64,000 bases of DNA from Halocaridina rubra (GCA_037179515.1 JAXCGZ010003874.1:61001-125000), one strand, 5' to 3'. Positions 1 to 12,434 are shown, counted from the first letter of the stretch. The notes: generated from the letters alone by a model not told the origin. Made by a program: numbers and translations.

Positions 1-410
1 TGTCTATCTAATGTACATTTGAAGGTGTCTAAGGTATTGGCATTTATTATTCTAGTAGGAATACTCTATGGTATTACCAAGCCAATTTTCACCAATTTCC
101 CTTCTGAACCTAAATTTATCAAGCTTAAATCCATTACCCATTACGACTTCTGGTTTGATCATGAATTTTTAAAACTTTATTAATATCACCCTTGTTAATC
201 CCTTTAAACCATTTATACACCTCAATCATATCCCCCTTAACTCTGCGCCTCTCTAGAGAATGTAGATTAAGTTTTTTTAATCTGTCATATGGTAGATTTA
301 GGCAATGCATAATTAATTTTTTTTTTCGTGTTTTAGTCTTGCTTTGGTTATTTATAATTTTTATTTTATCTTTGTTTACATTTGCAGATAGAAGTTCGTT
401 CTCCTGCATC
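1..410 (-). pseudogene. LINE reverse transcriptase, C-terminal fragment
   Basis: Read on the minus strand from about 409, this gives a basic stretch with the core HSLERRRVKGDMIEVYKWF, followed by a TRSRNGFKL-like segment after a frame break near 134. This is the end of a CR1/Jockey-type non-LTR reverse transcriptase, where an 'LERRR-RGDMIE' motif and a 'TRGH-LKL' motif precede the C terminus. Stops and the frame break show it is dead. The 5' part of the element (endonuclease, catalytic RT) is absent here, as is usual for 5'-truncated LINE copies. Confidence 0.7.
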
Positions 411-1000
411 CTCCTCCTCTTCTACCGCATAAGTTACTTGCTCACGGCCACCATGCATGTACCAGTGTACTGTATGACTGTTGCCCACTGCATAATAGAG
501 TACAGTACAGTAATGTATGTTAATTTCTATCTGTAAAGTGAATATGAATATCTTTTGTATACTCTCAAAAATAGATACAGGGTTTTCTGTTTTGCTATGT
601 AGTAATAAAATATGTTTTTTACTTATCTCATTATCTTTGGCATGGTGTGTCTATTACCTAATTGTGATTACCTAATTGTGTTTACGGGAAAGAGCCCAAA
701 GCTCGTATCTTCCCGTCTATGTAAGGTTTGGAACGTATCTATGGCCTTTATCATTGTTTCCTATGGAAAATGACTCGTTTTTTCATGCGATTTTCCATTT
801 ACCCGTCACTTCTGAGAACCTATCTAGGTGTTATTCTGAGAACTAGGTGTACTTACATTTTTCCTCTCTCTTGGTGGCTCAGAGTACAATCTATTGATTC
901 TTTATCTCAAGATATTCTATCAATTCTTACCAACAATGAGAAACTGCCCACCTCTTGTAGTTCTCTGGTATATGATATTCAAAGCTTGTGAAGATGGGTA
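375..1000. repeat. Dispersed repeat block, copy A (related copy at 4690-5065)
   Basis: The stretch with the CTCCTGCATCCTCCTCCTC motif, the ACGGCCACCATGCATGT-like motif, 'TATCATTGTTTCCTATGG' and 'CTGAGAACCTATCT' recurs in the same order and orientation at 4690-5065. Copy A carries about 70 extra bases near 655-730 that resemble the reverse complement of the LINE tail at 45,800-45,870. I see no credible gene. The short open frames here are chance. Confidence 0.6.
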
Positions 1001-1309
1001 ACCCCTAGAAGCTCAGGTAATGTAAAATAACCCCGTAATCTATTAATCTAAGGCAGGTGATTTACCTTGTAAATATGAATATCCCAGGGCACCTTGGGTT
1101 TACTCTTATTTAAAATATCCGTGTATCTAAAATTGGCAAAAAGACAGCCCTCGCAGTTTGGCAAATAATGTCAGGCCTAGGGTAGCGGTTTGTTGTGGCC
1201 ATTCCTGAGAGAATCACTGGAAAAGTTTTTTTTTTCTTTTTTAAACAATATTAACTGAAAAATTTACATAGGATGATCTGGTATAGATATATCTCAAACT
1301 TGACAGGAC

Positions 1310-1455
1310 CACAGTGGTTAAAGTGCAAGACTTGAGAAGCAGCCATTCCACGTTTGAGTCCACTGCGGGCTGATAAGAAGGGTATCCAGACTTACTTACC
1401 CAGGCATCAGTCTGTCTCTGGCCACCCCCATTCAATTGGAGATTAATAGTGACAA
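1310..1455. repeat. SINE-like dispersed repeat, 'cccccataatggg..taatagtgac' family
   Basis: A decayed member of a family whose 3' part reads roughly 'gtctgtgtccaccccca-aatggg-ctaatagtgac'. Related copies lie near 1720-1850, 19080-19170, 20755-20890 and 48590-48675, with a rearranged piece near 31160-31225. The leading part ('gtttgagtccactgcgggc') resembles a tRNA B-box region, so a tRNA-derived SINE is likely. No coding content. Confidence 0.5.
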
Positions 1456-1719
1456 ATAAAATGGCAAAAACAACATATATCAAACCTGAGTTCTTACTAA
1501 TCAGCAGTACATTATAATGTTCCTCATAACCTGAATGCAAGTTGACTCTCATGGCAACAAAGGCACCTGCTAAAGTCTCGTTAATAGAAAAATCATCCTT
1601 GAAAATCCATCCAGAGCTTGTACCATGCTACACTGTAAGGGTAGAAATCATTATGAAGAGCCAATATTGTTTTGATGGAAAATTTCACCCATTACAGTTC
1701 TCAAATAACTGGTGATCGC

Positions 1720-1850
1720 AGTAGAGAAGTGGCTTGAGCACTTGATTCGGTATGTAATAAACCCATGCTCAAGCCCACTGTGAAGCGTTTGGGATGGCAT
1801 TTAGCCTTACTCCCTCAGTCCAAATATGTCTATCTACCCGCAGCTGAATA
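1720..1850. repeat. SINE-like dispersed repeat, same family as 1310-1455
   Basis: Contains the 'caagcccactgtgaagc' B-box-like part and the 'catttagccttactccctcag' middle part of the family, ending in a degraded 'gtctatctacccgcagctg'. It is more decayed than the copy at 20755-20890. Confidence 0.4.
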
Positions 1851-1924
1851 AATACTACTTGCGAATATACAGGCAGGATTGTGAGAGAATAACCTAAATT
1901 CTTCAATATTTGTCTGGAAATTGG

Positions 1925-2205
1925 CTTATAATACTAGACCAAGAGAAAGGTTTGGCAGCAAACGTGGCGTGAATGAGGATGAGTCAAGTGCTGTATCTGA
2001 TATTAATAATAATATTGTAGAAAATGATGACAGCTTCTGTGGCAAGTGTAATAAGCCAGTGAAAGATAATCAACATGGCTTCCAGTGAGAGTTATGTAGT
2101 AAATGGTATTATTGTGCTGTGCTAATAGTAAGGATGAGTACAAATCTATTTGCGAGATGAAAGGCAAGATAATGTGGTTTTTTATTTCATGCAAAGGAAA
2201 ATACA
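1925..2205 (+). pseudogene. PHD-finger ORF1 fragment of a LINE
   Basis: On the plus strand, after 'gaaaatgatgac', the frame reads SFCGKCNKPVKDNQHGFQ, a stop, then ELCSKWYYCAVL. The C-x2-C ... H-G-F-Q ... C-x-K-W-Y-x-C spacing matches the PHD-like finger found in ORF1 of CR1-type non-LTR elements. The in-frame stop where a Cys would be expected shows it is a relic. It may belong with one of the RT fragments nearby, but no join can be shown. Confidence 0.55.
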
Positions 2206-2274
2206 AGTGTGAATAAGGAAAACAGTAAGCTGAGAAAATAAATAAGGAAAACAGTAAGCTGAGAAAATAAAATG

Positions 2275-3160
2275 AAGCGCTGAATAGTGATAAGCATCAG
2301 CTGATACGGAAGCGGCAAAACGTTTGCCGATAGAGGTTCGTTCTCCCGCATCCTCCTCCTCTTCTACCGCTTAATGCAATCGAATATTATGAAGAAAATT
2401 GAAAAAGAGCATTAAGAACAAACAGCAAACAAACTTTTGATATAATATCATCAGGGAAATAGCGTGTACAAAATAAATATTTTTCATTTAAGTTTCCCCG
2501 ATATACGTTTTCTTTGTAACGAATTGTATAGTTTTCTTTTTCTCTCAGCTGACTTCATTTACGTTTAGATTTTGTGCAGCATGGTCGATGTGTAAAGAAG
2601 ATAGAATAATGTTTAGAACCAAGGAATATTAATAATACTATAATCTTGAATATTAGATAAACCCCAAACAGAGTGAGTAAATAAATATTTTATGAGTAAG
2701 ATATTGTGCCTGAATAGTGATAAGCATCAGCTGATACGGAAGAGGCAAAACGTTTGATGATAGAGATTCGTTCTCCTGCATCCTCCTCCTCTTCTACCAC
2801 TTAATGCAATCGAATATTATGAGAAAAATTTTAAAAAAGCATTTAGAACAAACAGCAAACAAATTTTCGATATACAGTGTTCCCCCGGTTATTCGCGTTT
2901 CTTGGTTCGCGTTCTCACTGTATCGCGTTTTTTTTTTCTTTCTTTCTTTTTTTTTTTGTGACACCAGGATGGGCCAAAAATGATAAAATAAAGCAGACTT
3001 TATCAGGTTGTAAAGAGAAACAGAGATGGAGAATGTAATGACCTGTCAGATGTGAAGGGATTATAAAAGATGTGTAATAAATATCCAGCTCTCTGCTGGG
3101 TTTTAATATACCTCTGCATTACTTTCATGATGTCTATTCCAATAATTCTGCTTAGATATA

Positions 3161-3240
<80 letters not shown>

Positions 3241-3450
3241 CATTATTATTATTATTATTATTGGCAACAATAATTTTCCTTTGATGATGATTGTGGAGAT
3301 TATTATCATCATCATCATCATCATTATTATTATTAAGGGCTCATCATTGTTTGTACATCTGTTGGTTTATTTACTTTAAATAACTGTGTAAAGTGCCCCT
3401 CCCTAGTTGGCTCGGACAAAGAGAGTGTGGGGGGTTGGGTAGAATAGAAT

Positions 3451-3544
<94 letters not shown>

Positions 3545-3640
3545 CTTTAAGTAACTCTTGTTCATTCAACCAAAACTACATTATTTATAGTAAAAATACT
3601 GGTTTAATTACGAATTCGTAGTAATAATGATGATGATAAT

Positions 3641-3684
<44 letters not shown>

Positions 3685-3730
3685 TAATAATAATCTCCCC
3701 AATCATCATCAAAGGAAAATTATTGTTGCC

Positions 3731-3807
<77 letters not shown>

Positions 3808-4700
3808 GATCTAAGGAGAAGTTTTAGAATAGACATCATGAAGGTAATGCAGAGGTATAGTAAACCCAGCAGAGAGCTGGATATTCATTACACATCTTTT
3901 ATAATCCCTTCACATCTGACAGGTCATTACACTCTCCATCTCTGTTTCTCTTTACAGCCTGATAAAGGCCGTTTTACTTTATAATTTTTGGCATGTCCTG
4001 GTGTCATAATCATCTTTAAAAAAAAAAAAAAAAAAATTAAGGCTGATCATACTTCAGGATTTTCCTGGTTTGCGCCAGGTCCCGGAACCGAACTACCGCG
4101 ATAAGGGAGGGAACACTGTAATATCATCAGGGAAATAGCTTGCAAGGGTGCATCAGCTGATACGGAGGTGGCAAAATGTTTGCCGATAGAGGTTCGTTCT
4201 CCCACATCCTCCCTCTCTTCTACATTATCGTCAGGGAAATAGCGTGTAGAGAATATATATATTTCATTTAAGTTTCCCCGATATACGTATTCTTTGTAAC
4301 AAATTGTATAGTTTTCTTTTTCTCTCAGTTGACTTCGTTTACGTTTAGATTTCGTGCAGCATGGTCGATATGTAAAGAAGATAGAATAATGTTTGGAACC
4401 ATATAATCTTAAAAATTAGATAAACCCCAAATAGAGTGAGTAAATAAATATCTTATGAGTAAGATATTGTGCCTGAATAGTGATAAGCATCACCTGATAT
4501 GGAAGCGGCAAAATGTTTGCTGACAGAGGTTCATTCTCCCGCATCCTCCTCCTCTTCTACCGCTTAATGTGATCGAATATTATGAGGAAAATTTAAAAAA
4601 GCATTAAGAACAAACAGCAAACAAACTTTCAATATAATGTCGTCAGGGAAATAACGTGCAAGGGTGCATTAGCTCATACGGAGGTGGCAAAACATTTGCA
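2275..4700. repeat. Imperfect ~430-bp tandem repeat (interrupted)
   Basis: The string 'tgaatagtgataagcatca' starts near 2281, 2712 and 4474, and each occurrence is followed by the same blocks: 'gcggcaaaacgtttgccgat', the CTCC(C/T)GCATCCTCC block, 'aacagcaaacaaa', 'atcagggaaatag', 'ttaagtttccccgatatacg' and 'taaaccccaaa'. The first two are about 430 bp apart. The next interval is longer because a 1.24-kb transposon sits inside the second unit (2875-4118). Partial units occur near 4145-4230 and 4650-4700. No gene is encoded. Confidence 0.75.
2875..4118. mobile_element. Foldback (long inverted repeat) transposon flanked by TA
   Basis: The left end is CAGTGTTCCCCCGGTTATTC and the right end, reverse-complemented, is CAGTGTTCCCTCCCTTATCG. 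Both ends are bordered by TA. The empty site is visible in the neighbouring repeat unit: 'cttttgatataatatcatca' (about 2436-2455) is here split as 'cgata-TA-element-TA-atatcatca'. The inner arms (about 2955-3320 and 3640-4015) are inverted copies of each other and contain the dispersed retroposon module also seen at 34,460 and 36,540. They are separated by (ATT)n 3160-3262, (GA)n 3455-3541 and (AAT)n 3640-3805. There is no transposase, so this is a non-autonomous element. TA target and CAGT ends suggest a Tc1/mariner/pogo-like mobiliser (inference). Confidence 0.9.
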
Positions 4701-5065
4701 TCCTCGTGCTCACCGCCACCATGCACGTCCCAGTGTATGCCTGTTGCCCTCCGCATAATAGAGTGCATTATTTGTTTACTGTACAGTAAATCTGTAAATA
4801 TTTTATACTGTACACTATTTGCATGTAAATATAAATAACTACAGGTCTTTCTGCTTTGTTATGTACTTATAAAATATGTTTTACTCATCTTATATCTTTG
4901 GTATAGTGTGTCTATGGACGGTTGTGGAATGGACGGTTGTGGAACGAGCTATGCCCAATATCATTGTTTCTTATGGAAAATAACTCGTTAAATTACGTGA
5001 AACTTAAAATACGGGGCACTCCTGAGAACCTATCTTCGCGTTATTCCAAGAACTGGGTGTATAAG
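4690..5065. repeat. Dispersed repeat block, copy B (related to 375-1000)
   Basis: Matches copy A in order and orientation: 'caccatgcacgtcccagtg', 'cataatagagt', 'aaaatatgttttactcat', 'tatcattgtttcttatggaa', 'tgagaacctatct'. It abuts the ~430-bp tandem array, so the larger duplicated unit probably includes both. Noncoding. Confidence 0.6.
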
Positions 5066-5239
5066 AAACAAAAGCAAAAAGTTCAAAATATAGTGAATGA
5101 TGCAGTAACTCTGTATGAAATAAATGAAACAAATTAAATTAAAAATGCACAGAAGAGAAGTAAAAGCCTACATATGTATATAAGTAAACTTAAAGAAGAA
5201 ATAATTCCAAAATTGAAATATATGAGGCACATGGTGTCA

Positions 5240-7320
5240 TATTAGAAGAAAAAAAAAAATAAAAATAGAGATAAAACGGTTCTGGAAGGATATATACGAA
5301 AAACAGGAAAACTCAACTGTACAGGTTTGGAACTCAGAGAAGAGAAGGTATTATGAGGAAGAAATGAGATTAGGTAGAAATTTACAAAATTTAATGACTG
5401 AAGTAGAACCTGAAATAAGAGAGATGCCAAGAGTTACGAGAGAATATCTCGATGCTGTAGCTTCAGTGATACCGGGAAATATTGTTCCAATGATGAAAGT
5501 TGAAATAACAGGAGATGACATAAAACAACAAATTAAAACATTAAAAGACGAAAAAGCTCCTGGACCTATGGTTTAAAACCAGAATTATTTAAAATTATGA
5601 AAGATAGTAAGATATGTATTAGTGGTCTAAAGATGTCATATAGGTATATTTTGGAAAGTGGTGAAGAAACCCCAAACTGGGATATATTCAAAACTACACT
5701 TGTCCCAAAAGTAAAGAAGCCCACAGTAAAAGACTTCAGGCCAATTGCATTAACAAATATTTCATATAAGATTTTTATGGGCATTTTAAAAGACAAAATA
5801 GAAGAACACATAATTAAGAATGGCCTAATGAACGTACTTGAAGCTGGATTCACAAAGAAAAGAAGAATAACAGACAATATTTATATATTAAGACATTGTA
5901 TTGAAAATAGTTTTAAGAGAAAACAGACACTTTTTGTAATTGCTATTGACTTTCTAAAAGCTTTTCATTCTATTAACAGAAGTAAACTAAGAGACGATTA
6001 TGAATTTTAAAATTGATAGTAATGTTATCGAACTAATTGTAAATATATACTCATGACTGCACAGAACTATTCATGAACAATAATAAGCAAGCAGAAATAC
6101 GAATAACCTCAGGAATAAGACAGGATTGCAAGAGTTTGACAATATTTTTCCTACTCGATACTTATATAATCATAGAAAAGCTCCAAACTGAAGATTTAGG
6201 ATACAAAGATGAATTTTTCAAAATAGCAGCTCTATTCTTTGCTGATGATGGGCTTGTATTTGCTCAAAGTTTAGATGAAACAAAAAGAACCATAAGAATA
6301 CTGGAGAAATAGCAGCCTCATGTGGATTGAAGATTAATAAGCAAAAAAGCAATATAATGATATATAACAGAAAAGAAATACTGCATACCCAGAAATAATT
6401 GAAAATATAAGGATAGTTCAAATATAAAATATTTAGGAATAAAGGTAACTGACAAGAAAAAAGTGCTTTAAAGAGTATAAAAATTGCTTCATATTAAAAG
6501 CTAGGCATTTTGCAAATATAACACACTCCACTGTAGGTAACGCTTGTAATAAAATTTTCATTGGCGATACCATCATTTCTTTATGCAGTAGAAATATTAG
6601 AATACACAGAAGAAGAATTAAAGATTTTCCAAAGAATAGACAACCAGGTGTATAGAGCCATTCTAGAATTACCAATTCATACTGCCAGTAGTGCACTGAG
6701 ACCAGAGTAAAACACTCTATAAACTGGAAGTAATGAGTTAAAGAGATATTTCAATACTATCTTTATGAGCAAAAAAAAAATTCATTAAGAAAATAAAAAG
6801 ATACATGGAAATACTAAATGTCAATCTTCTAAAAAACAGAAAATGCATCCATTGCTAAGTTGAAAGAAAAATTAAGAAAAGTTGATACTGAAATATGGAA
6901 GTCGGAAATGGTAGATAAAGAAACTTTGAGAATATGTAAGATTTACAAAAAAAGACGTAGAAGAAATGAGTTGGTTTGATAATTCATTTTAAACTAAATT
7001 ATTGATTAAGGCAAAAACAGACACTTTAGATTTGAATTGGAGAGGTAGATTTAAAAATAAAGATGAAAAGTGTGCGTGTGGTTGGTTATGTTAGTGAAAC
7101 TTTGGAATATTTTACATTGCACTGTGAACTGCATAAGGATGAAGTATTAAGTATTACAACAACCCTATATCGAAAATGGAAGTGAATTATTCAGATGTGC
7201 TTGGTTTTAAAAATTGTGGTAAAAAAAATACTTTGAAATTAGAAAAACTTTGATATTTGAACTTTGGAATATAAGAAAAATTAAAACACAATCCTGCCAG
7301 TAAAAAGACATTATAAGTAA
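5240..7320 (+). pseudogene. Degenerate LINE reverse transcriptase
   Basis: Broken plus-strand frames keep the order of a non-LTR RT. About 5364-5576 has a linker ending ITGDDIKQQIKTLKDEKAPG. 5597-6010 has PNWDIFKTTLVPKVKK, DFRPIALTNISYKIF and the motif-A region FVIAIDFLKAFHSINR. 6073-6312 has IRITSGIRQDCKSLT (motif B, GxRQGC-like) and the catalytic FADDGLVFAQS. Further on, near 7035-7145, a cysteine-bearing stretch (KCACG, then LEYFTLHCEL) looks like the C-terminal zinc-binding region of such proteins. Several frameshifts and stops show it is inactive. The 'IRQGC' rather than 'VPQGS' motif B suggests a different clade from the LINE at 53.4 kb. Confidence 0.8.
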
Positions 7321-8781
7321 ATAATAGAGGAGCCGTTACAAAGGCTTATCCTCAAAGTACAAGTACAGTTGGTTAGATGGTTGGTTATGTTAATTCCCAA
7401 CTCCAACTTGTCTATATCCATCCCTATTCGAACAGGTTTTAAATGACATAAAACGGCGAACAACAACAACAAAACAACTGCAGCCTGTACCGGACTATTA
7501 GTTTAGATGCTACATAAAACTCCAATCAAATTAATTTTGCACTGAAAAATATCTAAAACAACTAGAAATAGATAATTTTAATTATTAATTATCTACAGCT
7601 AATGTCACCAAACCTAATACAGTATTCTAAATAAAATAAAAAATAACACATGACGATACAAACGGGAATTATTGATAATTCATCGCTGGAAACAAGAACG
7701 TGCCCTCAAATTATGGTTTCTTGACTTCTCTCATTGCAAGTATCATTATCAAAACAAGTCTTGAACATAAATACCTTAAAGAATGGAATAGCGGCTTTGA
7801 TTACAGTATGGTGTAAGGGTAGTTAAATCTATTAGATCAAAAGACTAAATTTGAACGTATGTCTGCGGGCAGTCAATGTTTAGTTTGTCACCTTTGAGAC
7901 ATCCTTTTCTTGCCAGCTTTGAAATGCTACTAAGATTCAGAATTACAAATAAAAAAAAATGGCTATAAAGCATAAAATTATCGCTTGCCAGGAGAAAACA
8001 AGCTAATTTTAGCGAAAATGAACGAAATATACTCCAACATATATTACCTCTAATTTAAACTTTTAAAAAACATATACGGACACAAAATTGGAACTAAATA
8101 GCTCTTGCTATATCTGAAAATATTTATTGACTATTTATAATAGTTGAAGGGAGTCTTAGATTGAAAAATGTTCAAATGTATCTTTGAGTGGACAGCATGT
8201 GTGTAGCAACAAAAGTATATCGAAAATGTGAACTAATTTTTGAGCTGCAAAAGAAAGCTCTATTATTTTTATCATACTGTAGTTTATTACTTAAGTATAA
8301 ATATATTTCATAAATTATATTTATAAGGTATTTCCTACTAAGAGGCTGTTTTTATATAATAGCTGGCACAGATAGGTAATTTACTCAAAGTTCTAGATTT
8401 TAAATCTACTAAATTTAGTAATAACAAAAGAGAGGTAAGAAGTGCATTGTTTTATTTGCAACTTACAAAATTTTAAATCTCAAATAATGTAGTCTACCTT
8501 TGGCTATAGCAAATATTTTGTTTTCTAAATAACATACTGCATCTTGTTTTTATTCAAAAATGCAAAGTTATCCTAAACTATATTATTTATTTGCAACCTC
8601 TTGCCAGATACTTTTTGTAGAATTAACAAACTAAAAATAACATTGAAATAGCCAAGTTGATATTTCAGTGCTTTGTAAACTGCTATATTATTGCAATTTT
8701 AGACTATGGAGTAAATTCCGCAGAATTACCGTTAGGGAGTGTTCCGTGTGCTGGGCAAAACCAAAGTTTAGTAGCGTTGTA
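7321..8781. other. No recognised feature
   Basis: AT-rich sequence with short open frames only. I see no exon-like frame with splice signals, no long tandem repeat and no recognisable element. Confidence 0.5.
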
Positions 8782-8796
8782 CGCTAGATAAACAGT

Positions 8797-8988
8797 TCCG
8801 GTTTTACGTCAAGGACTCCTTTTTCTACCAAGGGCTAGGACGGTTGATTTCTTGCGAAGGACTTGTTTTGGCAGATGTAATCAATACCCTGAGTGCATTC
8901 CCTTGCTAACCTACCGTGACAGGGTGCGAACCTTCGACCTGACGCCTCAAAGTCGCAGACACTACTGCTTGAGCCACGATGACTACTC
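8797..8988 (-). mobile_element. tRNA-derived SINE with a 15-bp target duplication
   Basis: Full-length copy on the minus strand: the tRNA-like head lies at the high-coordinate end (A-box-like 'tggctcaagcagtag', B-box-like 'ggttcgcacc') and the body runs to the 3' end '..gtaaaaccggaa' at the low end. CGCTAGATAAACAGT occurs at both 8782-8796 and 8989-9003, a perfect target-site duplication. There is no poly(A) or simple-repeat tail between the element and the duplication. Confidence 0.92.
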
Positions 8989-9149
8989 CGCTAGATAAAC
9001 AGTGCTACTTATGATAATAATAATGGCTATTATCAACAGCCTTTTTTTTAAGTAAAGGATTAATATAGAAAACACTCTTTACCAAACTGATAAATACCCT
9101 ATGGAAGGATAAGCAAGTATAATGAAAGTAACCTTTGAGAGAGGGGACA

Positions 9150-10800
9150 CATGTAAAGAATTATTGATGAGAGCAAAAAAAACAGAAGACCTTCAAGAAT
9201 TCAGAACAGTGTTCATTATACCATATAGAACACAGGAATAGATGGAAAGATTCAAAAGCTTGTTTCTAGGCGGTGAAAGGTTATATGAGGGAAGAAATGA
9301 AGATATGAAAAATATCTGTTTCAGGGTTCTTCCAGCCAAAGGGGTGATAAAAAAGATATCGTTAGGAAATCTGGGGATACAACCTCATCAAGACTGCTGT
9401 ACACCTATCCTGATGGGGTAGCTGGTAAAGCAGTAGAAATGATAGGATTTACATTATGGCAAATACAGTACTGGTTATAGAGACTAAGCTAAGTGAAGAC
9501 ATAAACAGTGTCACAGTTTTTCCTAAGGGCTTCAGAATAGTAAACGTTGAAATATCTGAGAGGAATGGTGGAGGGCTAGCATTACTCATAAGTAAAACAT
9601 TTCAGGTTGAAGAAGTAATCTTTGCTATATTATGTAAGATCAAAGAAATTGCTATTGCTTGCAATAACAGCGAGCATTTTGTGGCTGTTGTACATAACCA
9701 ACCAATGAATCAACAAAAGCTGTTTTTCAGAGTACACATTGTGTAAGACACCAACTTTACAAAAGGGATACACTTTCATACTCTTTGGAGATAGGGATAG
9801 TTGACAACCAACAAAACGAAATATATACGGCCCTGTTTACTTACTACAACTCTAAATGCATATTACAGCATAGTCATTAAATCCAAAGTGTATCTCTGAA
9901 GCTTCTGCATGACATAGCATTTCTGTTGAAAAAATCTATATTGTATAATCCTCTAATGGTCTATCAGTCCACTAGCAAAATAGACTTCTATAGGTGTCCT
10001 AATTAATGCTACAAGCTGGAAGTGGTTACCAGAGGATAAACAGGATGCAAATAGTTAAATTCTGAGTTGGTGAGGAAAACTAATTCAAATACTTGCTGCT
10101 TGATACATATACACACTCTCATGCATAATTCAGTGAAGTGTTTCCATGAGTGGGTTGCTTTTTCATCTAGTTATTTAGCAAAGGAAGATATCACTGAAGT
10201 AACTGGCAATGCATACCAAGCCAAAAGAGAGACTGTGGGGAGCAAATAGATGAGGCATATATAGTTGTATATACCCATTCTCCTAGATTAAAGAAAACTC
10301 ATTATATAGGTGCAGGAATGCAAATATCAATGCATTTGCAATGGCCTGTAAAACTTTAGATTTATTAGATTGATAGCATTCAGTACCATGCCAGCAAGCC
10401 ACAGAACAGAAATGCAAATGTACAAGTACGCAACTCTATAATATGAGCCTGTGGTGGATTCTGGTTCCTGCAATGGACTGCACATGATAATTATAGATGA
10501 ATTAGAATGTACTATGAAGAAGATATTAAGAGGTTAGAAACCATTACTGTCCCTAACATCCTTTAAATGATTCCACAATATCTTTCCTTTGCCATTCTTA
10601 ATCATGTATCTTGATGAATCAATGGATTTGTAAAAGGTGTGAGTAAGGGTAAAAATTCCTAAGGGTACTGGCAGGTTCAGAAGGATTCAGATCAGGTTCA
10701 GGCAAAACAAGATTGGGAGTGATCCTAGTTGAACCCTTCAGGTTTAAAAGATCTGGTGGGAGGCTGGCACACATTGCAAGAGCTTGAATTCAATAAGTCT
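9150..10800 (+). pseudogene. Decayed LINE endonuclease region
   Basis: The frame at 9456-9746 reads VLVIETKLSEDINSVTVF, then GFRIVN and ERNGGGLALLISKTF. This matches the 'E-T-x-L ... R-x-GGG-x-A' core of the AP-endonuclease domain of Jockey/CR1-type LINEs. Near 9776 a frame gives ILFGDRDS, a degraded GDFN motif. Flanking frames at 9150-9440 and to about 10,800 are too broken to assign firmly. Stops and frameshifts mean it is inactive. Confidence 0.6.
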
Positions 10801-12218
10801 TAATGTTATATTTTCCTAAAGAGACTTTAGGATTTGTTAGATCAATCTCCCATTAGGATCAACAGGTCAGATACCAAAATGAATTAAATTACATTTAAAC
10901 TTTAATGTGAACAGTCAAAAAAAAAAAAAATCTTACTTTTTACAATCACACGTGAAAAAAACTTGAAAAATATTACATACAGGACATCAAAACTAAAACT
11001 ATTCATTTGTACCAAAATTGTAGAAATGTAATACTGTATAACTACCTTTTCAATACCTTTCAGAACTTCAAATGTAAGACTAAGCCCTATTCAACAAAAA
11101 AAGTCCAGTCTCTTTCTGGTTTTATATTTACAGTACGGAATTAAATATTCAAACTGCTCAAACCAAAGTCTGAATTTCAGAGAAAACAATAATCTCTTGG
11201 ATTAGCTTCACACACAGTTTCTACTTGATAAGTGTGAAAGTGAAACTGTATATGTATACTGGATGCAATACAACACAAATGAGTGCACACCTGAATGCGT
11301 TTTACATTCACACATTTAGTTTTAGGTACACATATTTTTACATAAAAGTAATAAAATAATCAAGCATAAAACTGTGTGATAGGAGCTGCCATGTTACGGA
11401 GAAATTATATGCAATATTATTCACTTACACTTACCCAAACAGAGGCAAAAGAAAAATATATTCCCATTTGAGCTTACTTCTTGTTACCAAGAAACAAAAA
11501 TTACATTATGTTGTCTAATTCTAAGTTCTTTTATATATCCATTACTGAACTATACATATGCTTCAGAAGCAATGACACACTTTAAATGCATATCCTGCAC
11601 AACTCAAATCAATCATTTGTACATTATCATACTGATATTTGTTCTCAATTTACCAGCTATGTTGCGCTGATGCAACAACTGAAAACACCTACAAACTTTT
11701 GATATTGGATGAACATCTCTTAAACCTCCTACTAACTGAAATGAACAACTATTAAATACAATTACTAAACTGTACAGCTATAAAAAAAAAACTGGCTTGC
11801 TATCTTATTCTCATGGATATATATATAGATATATACCATGAAGACATTTTGCATTATTATACTAGTGTAGATATATTCAAAGGCTGCAGAATTGCAGTAA
11901 AATCTCTGAATATGAATTTCACAACCAATGCCCAAGGGTATAGACATACAGCATATCTAATACATTTCTTATCACATATGTGTTTGCCATTACAGTATAC
12001 CCATCCAAATTTACAACAAAAAATAACAGAATATTCCCAGTTTACAATATTGGTTCAATACAAATTATATTAACATATATACATTGTATACAGGTACCAT
12101 CTACATAGTCAGCAAATTAAAGTGTAGGCTACATAAACCTTTGATGAAGAATGAGCGTATCTTTTCATAAGGTTGGAAGAATTATAATCCAATATAGAAG
12201 TAAAGGATCAGTGTAAAC
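10800..12218. other. AT-rich sequence downstream of the BTB gene
   Basis: This stretch is unusually poor in microsatellites compared with the rest of the window and has no open frame of note. It lies just 3' of the stop codon of the minus-strand BTB-zinc-finger gene, so part may be a long 3' UTR. The sequence alone does not show where the transcript ends. Confidence 0.4.
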
Positions 12219-12260
12219 TTTATTCCATCTACCATCATAATAAATAAATACTGATTTATT
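12219..12260 (-). promoter_or_regulatory. Candidate polyadenylation signals of the BTB gene
   Basis: On the minus strand AATAAA occurs at 12260-12255 and 12224-12219, about 175 and 211 nt past the stop codon ending at 12435. Either could end a short 3' UTR. Further AATAAA-like hexamers exist downstream, so longer forms are possible. Confidence 0.45.
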
Positions 12261-12434
12261 TTCTTCTGTACAATAAACAGAATATAAATGCCACTAGTAT
12301 TCATAAAAGGACTTTCAAACAAGTGCATTCTTCTAAGAAAGCATAGTTTTCCCAAAGTTATTACAGAAGTGACAGTAACAAACAGAATATTAAAGAGCAT
12401 ATCAGTCCATATGATTGATAAGGTGTATAAATCC

